A stretch of DNA of 64,000 nucleotides from contig CAMENZ010000001.1 of the NCBI GenBank assembly GCA_945928865.1, positions 248,001 through 312,000 of the forward strand, written 5' to 3'. The translations under genes and the position numbers were made by a program. This document shows, in pieces, positions 34,698 through 41,897 of this stretch. The number at the start of each line of letters is the position of its first letter. The stretch's first letter is position 1. The notes under the pieces are model-generated. The model saw nothing but the letters and a program-made list of their open reading frames with translations, was not told where the DNA came from and ran no database searches. Source of the stretch: an uncultured Clostridia bacterium. GTDB lineage: Bacteria > Bacillota > Clostridia > Peptostreptococcales > Anaerovoracaceae.

Positions 34698-35928
34698 TAG
34701 GAAAGAGGAGGTATTTAGAAAAAAGTTAAGAGAAGTAAGACAACTTTTAGGCAGCCAGGGAAATCTTTCCGATAATGAAGCAGAGTTAATAATAGAAGCT
34801 GCTGTTTTGGAGGATAGGGAACTGAAACAATTTCACACCTTAGATTTGCTTTGGTTGGTGGACAGATTATTTTTAACTACTAGAAGCAGGCTGGGTATAC
34901 TAACTCCTTTAGTTGAAGATGAAGAAGTTACGGAAATAATGGTTAATGGTGCTGATAACATTTTTGTGGAAAAGAATGGGAATATTTTTAGATACAAGGA
35001 ACATTTTGATTCAATAGAAGAGTTGGAAGAAGTCATGATGAATATTGCCGGAGATGTAAGAAGGGAAATCAATGAGTTAAATCCAATTGTAGATGCTAGA
35101 TTGTTGGATGGCTCCAGAGTCAATGGAGTATATAAGAATATAGCGATTAATGGACCTATTTTAACCATTAGAAAATTCCAAGATGAGTTTATGCGAATGG
35201 AAGATTTAGTTAAAAATGGAACTGTAACTGATGAAGGGGCAGAGCTTTTAAAAATTTTAGTAGCGTGTGGTTATAATATATTTTTAAGTGGTGGTACATC
35301 TTCGGGGAAAACTACATTTTTAAATGCTTTAGCAGAGGCAATACCAAAGGAAGAAAGGGTAATTGTCATAGAGGACTCTATGGAGCTTAAACTTCCTTAC
35401 ATAGAAAATATCGTTCATATGGAATGTAGAAATAGTAATTCCAGTGGGGCAGGAGCTGTGGACATGAAGCAACTTATAAAGAGCAGTTTGCGAATGAGGC
35501 CGGATCGCATAATTGTAGGTGAGGTTAGAGGAGGAGAGGTTTTAGAGATGCTTAACGCTTTTAATACAGGTCATGATGGTAGTTTATCGTCAGGTCATGG
35601 AAATTCAATTTCAGGTATGCTCAGAAGATTAGAGTCTATGTATTTGATGGCGGCATCTTTAAATATTGAATCTATAGATAGGCAGATTGCAGAGGGTATA
35701 GATATTATGATTCACTTGGGGAAATTATCAAGTGGTAGACGCAGGATTATGGAAATAGCTGAATTAGTTGAATATAAAGATGGGGATTTCAAGATTAATT
35801 CCCTTATGAAACTTAATAGAGAGGAAGTTTTAGAAAAGACCGGGAATGAGATTGAAAAGGTAGAAAAAATATTTTTGAAAGGAGAGCAGTATGCCTCTAA
35901 ATTACAAGAACTTGGCTTTATCAAATGA
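34678..35928 (+). CDS. tadA: TadA/CpaF secretion ATPase
   Basis: 416 residues of the type II/IV secretion ATPase family. Walker A GGTSSGKTT is at residues 205-213, Walker B-like VIVIEDS follows, and MRPDRIIVGEVRGGE with a His box (GHDGSLSSGHGNS) is intact. It is the motor for Flp pilus assembly. It starts 20 bases inside the upstream gene behind AAGGAGAGG and overlaps the TadB gene, so the operon is translationally coupled. Confidence 0.94.
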   Translation: MNCCRYDRKEEVFRKKLREVRQLLGSQGNLSDNEAELIIEAAVLEDRELKQFHTLDLLWLVDRLFLTTRSRLGILTPLVEDEEVTEIMVNGADNIFVEKNGNIFRYKEHFDSIEELEEVMMNIAGDVRREINELNPIVDARLLDGSRVNGVYKNIAINGPILTIRKFQDEFMRMEDLVKNGTVTDEGAELLKILVACGYNIFLSGGTSSGKTTFLNALAEAIPKEERVIVIEDSMELKLPYIENIVHMECRNSNSSGAGAVDMKQLIKSSLRMRPDRIIVGEVRGGEVLEMLNAFNTGHDGSLSSGHGNSISGMLRRLESMYLMAASLNIESIDRQIAEGIDIMIHLGKLSSGRRRIMEIAELVEYKDGDFKINSLMKLNREEVLEKTGNEIEKVEKIFLKGEQYASKLQELGFIK

Positions 35929-36637
35929 AGAAAAAATCAGATATGTGATAGGATTGATTTTATTAGGGCTTTTGGTAGGATACGGCTTTTACGATAGTCT
36001 ATGGATAGGCTTGGGAATTTCTATTTTAGGATTTCCGTTGGCACCTGTATATAAGAAAATGTTGATAGGAAAGCATCAGGGAGAATTATTGATTCAATTT
36101 AAGGATATGCTTTATTCCATTTCCGCCGGACTGATTACAGGAACCAGCATGAGCCAAGCTTTAGAAGAATCAATATATTTTTGGCAAAACACCTATGATG
36201 ATAAAGACTATATTATTTTAGAATTAAAATATATGATAGGTAGAATTAAAGGAAGTAATGAGGTAGATGTGGATGTTTTGAAAGATTTTGCAGACAGAAG
36301 TGGATTAAGAGATATACAGGACTTTGTAGGCGTATATGAAAACTCTAAAAAGACAGGAGCAAATTTGTCAAAAGCGATAGAGAATGCTACTTCTTTAATA
36401 GGTGACAAAATCTCTATAGAAAGAGAAATTAAGGTGCTAATGGCACAGAAAATTTTTGAGGGAAGAATTGTGGGAATGGCACCTTTTATAGTTATTATGG
36501 CATTAAAATTACTTTCACCTTCATATATGGAGCCTATGTATCTTACTCATACGGGGAAGATTATTATGACTTTTGCTTTAGGATTAATGGGTATAGCTAT
36601 TTATATGATAGAGAGGATAAATAGAATTGAAGTATAA
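35891..36637 (+). CDS. tadB: TadB-like inner-membrane platform protein
   Basis: 248 residues with an N-terminal membrane pair, a cytoplasmic T2SF-type domain (LLIQFKDMLYSISAGLITG, then VYENSKKTGANLSKAIENA) and C-terminal membrane segments. These proteins form the membrane platform on which TadA acts. It overlaps tadA by 38 bases behind AAGGAGAG. Confidence 0.88.
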   Translation: MPLNYKNLALSNEEKIRYVIGLILLGLLVGYGFYDSLWIGLGISILGFPLAPVYKKMLIGKHQGELLIQFKDMLYSISAGLITGTSMSQALEESIYFWQNTYDDKDYIILELKYMIGRIKGSNEVDVDVLKDFADRSGLRDIQDFVGVYENSKKTGANLSKAIENATSLIGDKISIEREIKVLMAQKIFEGRIVGMAPFIVIMALKLLSPSYMEPMYLTHTGKIIMTFALGLMGIAIYMIERINRIEV

Positions 36638-37115
36638 CAAAAAGAAAAGAGAAAAGGATAAGGTGGAAACCTTGGCAGAGTTGCCTAAATTTTTAAATCA
36701 AATAATTTTACTTTTAAACGGAGGCTTGAATTTTAGAGACGCTTTTATAAGGGTGGGCAGTAGTTATAGGGTTTTATCTAAGGAAGAAGAAAACTATTTT
36801 ACTAAAAATGTCGAAAGTTTAGTAAGTCGTGCCCAAAATAATGGAGAAAACCCGATCAGATATTTTTCTGAATTTGCTAAAATTTCCGGTATAAAGGAAT
36901 TAGCAAGGGTGGCTAATTTAATAGTTGAAAATCAAAGTAAAGGTATGGATTTAAGAACTTTTTTAGAAGTAGAATCTAGGAGTTTATGGGTGAGCAGAAA
37001 ACAAAGGCTCACAGAAGAAATTAGAATAAGAGAAAGTAAAATGAGCTTTCCTTTAGGCATTTTATTATTAGCTCTTATTATAGTAGTGTCAGCCCCTGCA
37101 ATGATGCAGATGTAA
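36627..37115 (+). CDS. tadC: TadC-like platform protein, short form
   Basis: 162 residues starting at TTG 36627, with GAGAGGA nine bases upstream. It has one T2SF-type domain (LPKFLNQIILLLNGGLNFRD, then FLEVESRSLWVSRKQRL) and a single C-terminal membrane segment. TadC is usually 250-300 residues with an extra N-terminal membrane region, missing here. It must rely on TadB for the rest of the platform. It overlaps tadB by 11 bases. Confidence 0.8.
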   Translation: MKYNKKKREKDKVETLAELPKFLNQIILLLNGGLNFRDAFIRVGSSYRVLSKEEENYFTKNVESLVSRAQNNGENPIRYFSEFAKISGIKELARVANLIVENQSKGMDLRTFLEVESRSLWVSRKQRLTEEIRIRESKMSFPLGILLLALIIVVSAPAMMQM

Positions 37116-37132
37116 TAGAAAAGGAGGTAAGT

Positions 37133-37306
37133 ATGAAAAAATATTTTAGAAAGAAAAAGAGTGTTTTAGGTAATAAAAAGGGCATGGAAATGGTACAGGT
37201 AGCTATTTTAATCGCAATAGCCATAGCTTTAGGCTTGATTTTTAGAACTCAGATACAGGCATTTGTAGATAATACTTTTAATTCCTTAAGTTCAGCTAAG
37301 TTCTAA
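37133..37306 (+). CDS. Flp1-type pilin subunit
   Basis: A 57-residue gene with an AAGGAGG site just before ATG 37133. The product is a basic leader (MKKYFRKKKSVLGNKKG), a glutamate shortly after the glycine, then one hydrophobic helix (MVQVAILIAIAIALGLIF) and a short polar tail. This is the layout of small Flp1-like type IVb pilins, likely the main pilus subunit, cleaved after the glycine. It sits at the expected place after tadC, one base before the next gene. Confidence 0.85.
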   Translation: MKKYFRKKKSVLGNKKGMEMVQVAILIAIAIALGLIFRTQIQAFVDNTFNSLSSAKF

Positions 37307-37307
37307 T

Positions 37308-37505
37308 ATGAAGATTGTAGAAGGAACCTTAATTATGCCTATGACTATTTTATTAGTCGCTTCTTTGATTGTATTGACCATAGGATTTTTTACTACTTTT
37401 CAAGCTCAGGTTAAAGGTAGAGTAGAAATGCGTAAAGATATATATAAGAGGAGTGAGGTAACATTTATTAGAATAAAGGATAAAATATCTGATGAAATTC
37501 ATTAG
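37308..37505 (+). CDS. Small TadE-like pseudopilin
   Basis: 65 residues beginning MKIVEGTLIMPMTILL, the TadE-type start (glutamate followed by a hydrophobic segment with a proline), then a basic polar tail. It probably enters the pilus as a minor pseudopilin. It starts one base after the Flp1 pilin and overlaps the next gene by 14 bases. Confidence 0.7.
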   Translation: MKIVEGTLIMPMTILLVASLIVLTIGFFTTFQAQVKGRVEMRKDIYKRSEVTFIRIKDKISDEIH

Positions 37506-38808
37506 TGAAAGAATAAAGATAATAGATAATAAAAAAGGCTCATACATGGTGTTTTTAACTATGTTATTTTCCGGAATATTGATTTTTTTAATAGCTGCCA
37601 TTACGGCTGCCGGTCATTTGGCTATCGACAGTACCGCTGAGGATTTTGGAAAACAGTGGGGTAGGAGTATTTTGGCAGAATATGACAGGAATTTAAAAAA
37701 TCGATATGGTTTGATTGGATATAATGGTGGTAATTTATGTGATTTAGAAAATAAGCTTAATTTCTATGGAGATTATACTTATGGAAAAAAGAAATATATC
37801 CAATATCATATTGGTAAATGCCAAAATAAAGGTTATGAGCTTATGAATTCTGAAATTTTTCAGAAGCAAATAAGAGATGTTACTATCAGTCAAGTTAAGC
37901 CTAAAGAAATAAAATTGAAAAATCAAACTGGAGAAAATAAAAATTTTAGTAAAGAAGAAAGTCAAGGCACAAGGTATATAACTAGTAGGTGGATCATTAA
38001 CGGGTTACCTTCTAAAGGAAAGGAGGCGGGTATAGGGATCACTTCTCTGATTGGAAAGCTTAAGGAAGGAGTTTCTTTTAAAAACTTGTTATCGGAAGCA
38101 ACAGAAAATCTATATATTTTTGTTTTTTTCAAGGACTATATGAACAAAAGAGATTTAGGAAATACATATTTTGAAAATGAAATTGAATATATAATAAGTG
38201 GTAAATTGAATGATGAAAAGGCAAGAAAGAGTGTTTATAGAAATTTGCTTTTAATTAGAAACGGGCTTAATTTAGCCTATTTGTATTCTTCTTCAGATAA
38301 AAGGCAGGCAGCCCTATTAGCTGCTGAAGCTATTACACCAGGACCTTTAGCACCTTTGACACAGGCTTTGATATTGGAAAGCTGGGCCTTTTTAGAGGCT
38401 TTAAATGATTTGGAAATTTTATATGATAATAAGAAAGTACCTATAGTAAAATCTGATAATAATTGGGCTCTTTCCATTGATAATGCAGTAAAGGAAATAG
38501 CTAAAAGTATTAATAAGGGTGGAGAAAGTCAGGATATAGACCATAAGGAACCGGGAGATAATTCAAATAAAAAAAGTCGAAAATATGTATCGCCTAGTAG
38601 CATCGAAGGCATAGAATATTCTGATTACTTAAGGCTTTTGATTACAACACTGCCAAAGAAAACCAGAGAACTTAGGATTATGGATTTAATTCAGATAAAT
38701 ATGAAATTTTTGTATAATGGAGGATTTCTAATGGCTGATTATTACACAGGTATTAGATATTCTTTAGAGGTGAATGGAACACCACATGAATTTGATGAGA
38801 AGTATTAA
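37492..38808 (+). CDS. TadG-like protein (DUF5702 type) of the Tad operon
   Basis: 438 residues. A short N-terminus with KKGSYMVFLTML leads into one membrane segment (about 20-42), followed by a large outside domain with low-complexity polar stretches. The position and the GSYMVFLTM pseudopilin-like start match DUF5702 proteins of clostridial Tad loci, thought to be large minor pilins. It overlaps its neighbours on both sides. Confidence 0.7.
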   Translation: MKFISERIKIIDNKKGSYMVFLTMLFSGILIFLIAAITAAGHLAIDSTAEDFGKQWGRSILAEYDRNLKNRYGLIGYNGGNLCDLENKLNFYGDYTYGKKKYIQYHIGKCQNKGYELMNSEIFQKQIRDVTISQVKPKEIKLKNQTGENKNFSKEESQGTRYITSRWIINGLPSKGKEAGIGITSLIGKLKEGVSFKNLLSEATENLYIFVFFKDYMNKRDLGNTYFENEIEYIISGKLNDEKARKSVYRNLLLIRNGLNLAYLYSSSDKRQAALLAAEAITPGPLAPLTQALILESWAFLEALNDLEILYDNKKVPIVKSDNNWALSIDNAVKEIAKSINKGGESQDIDHKEPGDNSNKKSRKYVSPSSIEGIEYSDYLRLLITTLPKKTRELRIMDLIQINMKFLYNGGFLMADYYTGIRYSLEVNGTPHEFDEKY

Positions 38809-39436
38809 GAAAAAAATTAAAAATAGCATAAATAAGAGAGGAAGTTATATTTTAGAAGCGACCATAAGTCTACCTATCTTTATAATTGCAATTATAGCTT
38901 TGGCTTTAATAATTAACATAATAGCTATATGTGAAAGCATAAGTTTTTATCAAGTCAAGGCGATGAAAAAATTAGCCTTAGAAGCATACATTATTGAAAA
39001 ACCTGTTTTGGTTAAAGGAAGAATGTCCTCAGAAATATATAAGCAAAATCCGGCTTTAAGAGATTTTAAGGTGAAGAATTTTGATTACTTATATGAGGAA
39101 AATAAAATAGAAGATCTTATTAGTATAGATACTGTTTCAAACTTTAGGGTCAAGCAGCCTCTGGGAATTAAGGGGCAAATTAAGTTTGATTTAAGTTATA
39201 TGAATAGAGCTTTTACGGGAAAATTAGAGGATGGTAAGCCTTTAGATGAATCGATTTTTAAAGAAGGCGGCGAAGGTTATGAAGCGGTTATTTTTCCAAA
39301 GTATGGAAATAGATTTCATAGAAAAAATTGTAGGTATGTGAAACTGGACTATAAGGGCGAAGAATATAAAATAGAAATAGACAGTGAAGATGCAAAGCAT
39401 AAAGGGTATACACCTTGTTTAATATGCGGGGGTTGA
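38774..39436 (+). CDS. TadE-like pseudopilin with a C-terminal Cys/His domain
   Basis: 220 residues. A basic start, then KRGSYILEATISLPIFIIAI, the classic TadE pattern with glutamate before the hydrophobic helix, then a soluble domain. The last 45 residues hold HRKNCRYVKL and GYTPCLICGG, a His-x3-Cys plus Cys-x2-Cys pattern seen at the ends of secreted nucleases and competence proteins, probably a metal site. The start could be ATG 38774, 38786 or 38795; only the first has a nearby AGAGG, and it is very close. Confidence 0.75.
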   Translation: MEHHMNLMRSIKKKIKNSINKRGSYILEATISLPIFIIAIIALALIINIIAICESISFYQVKAMKKLALEAYIIEKPVLVKGRMSSEIYKQNPALRDFKVKNFDYLYEENKIEDLISIDTVSNFRVKQPLGIKGQIKFDLSYMNRAFTGKLEDGKPLDESIFKEGGEGYEAVIFPKYGNRFHRKNCRYVKLDYKGEEYKIEIDSEDAKHKGYTPCLICGG

Positions 39437-39437
39437 T

Positions 39438-39968
39438 ATGAAAAATAATATTGCTGTAAAATTGAACAAAGATGTATTACCTTTTATAGAGAGGGAAGAA
39501 ATACTGCTTTCCGGCATCTGTCCATATATTTTGCCAATAAATAAATTAAAAACTGATGAAGGAGAGTTTTTTGTTTATAGCACAGAAAATTATATTCCCT
39601 TATCAGAATTGGAAAATTTAAGAGCCTTAGAGGGAATTAAAATATTGGAAAATATGATTGATATGGTAGCTTCGTTAGAAGATTATTTACTTAATTTAGA
39701 GGGTAGTATAATTTCTGTTGATAATATATTTGTTTCGGAAAATTTAAATGATATGAAAATAGCTTATATTCCAATTAAATCAGAGGAATCCATTAAAGAA
39801 ATTTTAAAGTCTTTTATCCATCAACTTAAGAGAATAACTACTGAAAGTGGTAAGAATTATATGGAAAAAATTTTGATAGAATTGGAAAAAAGAAAATACA
39901 ATAGAAGATTATTAAAGAATTATATACTGATTTTAAAGCAAGAAATAAATTTGTATGAAGTGAAATAA
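39438..39968 (+). CDS. DUF6382-like protein of the Tad operon
   Basis: 176 residues, soluble, starting one base after the TadE-like gene. The sequence (LSGICPYILPINKLKTDEGE, then IPLSELENLRALEGIKILEN) resembles the kinase-like N-terminal DUF6382 domain that in other clostridia is fused to an FHA domain and found at Tad loci. No FHA domain is present here. Catalytic kinase residues are not visible, so a scaffold role is likely. It is the last gene of the operon. Confidence 0.6.
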   Translation: MKNNIAVKLNKDVLPFIEREEILLSGICPYILPINKLKTDEGEFFVYSTENYIPLSELENLRALEGIKILENMIDMVASLEDYLLNLEGSIISVDNIFVSENLNDMKIAYIPIKSEESIKEILKSFIHQLKRITTESGKNYMEKILIELEKRKYNRRLLKNYILILKQEINLYEVK

Positions 39969-39986
39969 AGTATTATTAACTCAATT

Positions 39987-40018
39987 AAAAATCGCTTAAA
40001 TTTGCTTAGGCGATTTTT
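39987..40018 (+). terminator. Terminator of the Tad operon
   Basis: AAAAATCGC (39987-39995) pairs perfectly with GCGATTTTT (40010-40018), the right arm supplying the T run. Confidence 0.82.
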
Positions 40019-40083
40019 GAACGATAAGGTAGCATATTTTTATAGACAAATTGATGCTAACTGATTAATATATATTTTAAAAT

Positions 40084-40112
40084 TTGAAGTTTAAAACGAT
40101 ATTTGCTATAAT
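40084..40112 (+). promoter_or_regulatory. Promoter of the candidate small RNA
   Basis: TTGAAG (40084-40089), 17 bases, TATAAT (40107-40112) with TGC just before the -10. The predicted start is near 40119 and no open frame with a ribosome site follows. Confidence 0.7.
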
Positions 40113-40118
40113 TTATGT

Positions 40119-40256
40119 GAACAAAAAGGTGTCCCACTGCCGTTAAAGGTGGAACATTAAAGAAGGTGTCGCACTACCTATATACCAAATGTGAAGCATT
40201 AAAGTTAGTAGAGATTGTGACATTAGTAAGCCCTTGAAAATCAAGGGCTTATTTTT
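40119..40256 (+). ncRNA. Candidate structured small RNA with tandem hairpins
   Basis: About 138 nt between a good promoter and a strong terminator. Two similar units, 37 bases apart, each begin AAGGTGTCSCACT and end CATTAAAG. In unit one GTGTCCCAC (40129-40137) pairs with GTGGAACAT (40149-40157); in unit two GTGTCGCAC (40166-40174) pairs less well with GTGAAGCAT (40191-40199). The final stem TAAGCCCTTGA / TCAAGGGCTTA (40227-40237, 40241-40251) is followed by five T. No ribosome site or long frame. It matches no family I recognise; the tandem hairpins are not the known mini-ykkC or glycine forms. Confidence 0.6.
40227..40256 (+). terminator. Terminator of the candidate small RNA
   Basis: A perfect 11-bp stem with AAA loop (40227-40237 with 40241-40251) and five T at 40252-40256. 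Confidence 0.9.
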
Positions 40257-40340
40257 CTATTTGGTTGATATTTTGAAAAAGATACATGAAAAATATATTT
40301 TTTATAATAAAGAAAAGATAAGAAATTTAGCAACATAAAA

Positions 40341-40458
40341 AATAAGGGGAATCAACGGTTATCATCTGTGCTACCATATATTTTAAGTCATGTGCAAATT
40401 GAAAGGTGCCAAAACATATGGTATAATCTGTAAATTAGGCGATTTCCCCTTACTTTTT
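40341..40458 (+). ncRNA. Possible 6S-like RNA overlapping the rarA promoter
   Basis: TAAGGGGAA then TC (40343-40353) pairs with GATTTCCCCTTA (40441-40452), about 11 bp with one bulge, followed by CTTTTT. Inside, TACCATAT (40372-40379) pairs with ATATGGTA (40416-40423) and TTTT with AAAA. Between the stems lies a bubble of about 18 and 17 bases. A closing stem, large central bubble and inner stem is the 6S RNA plan, and 6S genes often lie near rarA in Firmicutes. It is short for 6S, and its right half also reads as a strong promoter, so this is tentative. Confidence 0.3.
40399..40427 (+). promoter_or_regulatory. Promoter upstream of rarA
   Basis: TTGAAA (40399-40404), 17 bases, TATAAT (40422-40427) preceded by TGG: near-consensus extended -10 promoter, about 170 bp before the rarA start codon, leaving a long leader. 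Confidence 0.65.
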
Positions 40459-40599
40459 CGGAGAGTTTTGCTTTACGCATGATTGCAAATGATTGTTATA
40501 GGCTTAAAATTAGATACTACAAATTTTATTTCCAAAGTTTTCTTGAGTTTAGTCTTGTGTAATGTTAAAATTAGGTTATAAACTTTAGGAGGATGAAAG

Positions 40600-41874
40600 A
40601 TGATACCTCTATCGACTAGAATAAGACCTAATAGGTTAGAAGATTTTGTAGGGCAGGAGCATTTTATGTATGAAGGCTCCTTATTTTATAATGCCATAAA
40701 AAATAAAACTTTTGAATCAGCCATATTCTTTGGACCTTCCGGCACAGGTAAAACTACCTTGGCGAGAATTATAACTAGGGAATTAGATGGGGATTTTTAT
40801 GAAATAAATGCGGCAACCACCGGAATTAAAGAATTAAAAGAAGTCATAGAGAGGGCGAAACTGAAGTTTTTCGGTTTAGAGCAGAAGACTACTTATGTAT
40901 ATGTAGATGAATTTCACAGATGGAATAAATTACAACAGGATTCTTTGTTAAAAGCCTTAGAAGAAGGTGTTATCAAGTTCATAGGAAGTACAACAGAAAA
41001 TCCGTATTTTGCAGTAAATAATGCTATAATTAGTAGGGTTAGAAATATTTATGAGTTTAATAGACTTACTACAGATAATTTGATCAAAATACTTAAGCGG
41101 GCTTTAGAAGATGAAGAAATTGGCTTTGGTAAATTAGAAATTCCCTATGAGGAGAATGCTCTTAGGATTTTGAGTGATATGGCTAATGGAGATGCTAGAG
41201 TAGCATTAGATACTTTGGGTTTCATAATTGATAATTTAAATTCGGGTGATACTATAGATCAAGCCATAGTAGGAGAAGCCATGCAGAGAAAAACCGGATT
41301 TTACGATAAGGAAGAAGATAGATATAATCTTTTGAGTGCCTTACAGAAATCCATAAGAGGCAGTGATCCGGATGCAGCTATTCATTATTTTGCTCGATTG
41401 ATAGATGGAGGAGCAGATATACAGATGATAGGTCGCAGGCTTATGGTCATGGCAAGTGAAGATGTGGGTATGGCATATCCTTCAGCAATTTCTATAGTTA
41501 CCTCTTGTGTTAAGGCGGCTCTTATGGTTGGCTTACCTGAGGCGGCTATAAATTTAAGTCAGGCAGTTATTTTATTAGCATCTTCACCAAAATCTAATAA
41601 GTCAAACGAAGCCTTTAACAAGGCATTAGCGGATATAAGAAATAAGAAAATTGACGATGTGCCTGCTCATTTAAAAGATGGACATTATAAAGGGGCTAAA
41701 GCTCTTGGTAGAGCAACGGGGTATAAATATCCTCATGATTATGGTGGCTATGTTAAGCAGCAGTACTTGCCGGATAGTTTGTATAAATCCGGAACAAAAT
41801 ATTATGAGCCAACTTCTAATGGTAATGAAGCAGCCTTTAAAAAATATTTAGAAGAATTAGAAAATAGAAAATGA
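40600..41874 (+). CDS. rarA: Replication-associated recombination ATPase RarA
   Basis: 424 residues of the MgsA/RarA AAA+ family that acts at stalled replication forks. Walker A GPSGTGKT is at residues 45-52 and Walker B VDEFHRWNK near 102-110, slightly changed from the more usual DEIHRFNK. The sensor-type STTENP and the C-terminal DIRNKKIDDVPAHLKD and GYKYPHDY motifs are typical. AGGAGGA precedes ATG 40600. Confidence 0.93.
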   Translation: MIPLSTRIRPNRLEDFVGQEHFMYEGSLFYNAIKNKTFESAIFFGPSGTGKTTLARIITRELDGDFYEINAATTGIKELKEVIERAKLKFFGLEQKTTYVYVDEFHRWNKLQQDSLLKALEEGVIKFIGSTTENPYFAVNNAIISRVRNIYEFNRLTTDNLIKILKRALEDEEIGFGKLEIPYEENALRILSDMANGDARVALDTLGFIIDNLNSGDTIDQAIVGEAMQRKTGFYDKEEDRYNLLSALQKSIRGSDPDAAIHYFARLIDGGADIQMIGRRLMVMASEDVGMAYPSAISIVTSCVKAALMVGLPEAAINLSQAVILLASSPKSNKSNEAFNKALADIRNKKIDDVPAHLKDGHYKGAKALGRATGYKYPHDYGGYVKQQYLPDSLYKSGTKYYEPTSNGNEAAFKKYLEELENRK

Positions 41875-41897
41875 AAAGGCTAATAAAAGGGTAAAAG

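Larger units (their letters stand above)
39969..40599 (+). other. 631-bp non-coding region before rarA
   Basis: No gene-length open frame. From left to right it holds the Tad terminator (39987-40018), a strong promoter (40084-40112), a candidate small RNA with two tandem hairpins and its own terminator (40119-40256), an AT-rich stretch with a TATAAT near 40304, a long-range stem structure (40341-40458) and a second strong promoter (40399-40427) before rarA. Confidence 0.7.

Noticed and set aside
40141..40165. T-box-like sequence (AAAGGTGGAAC) before rarA
   Set aside because: It only loosely resembles the T-box core; there is no specifier stem, no following antiterminator/terminator choice and the downstream gene is not an aminoacylation or amino acid gene. 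It is one arm of a tandem hairpin.
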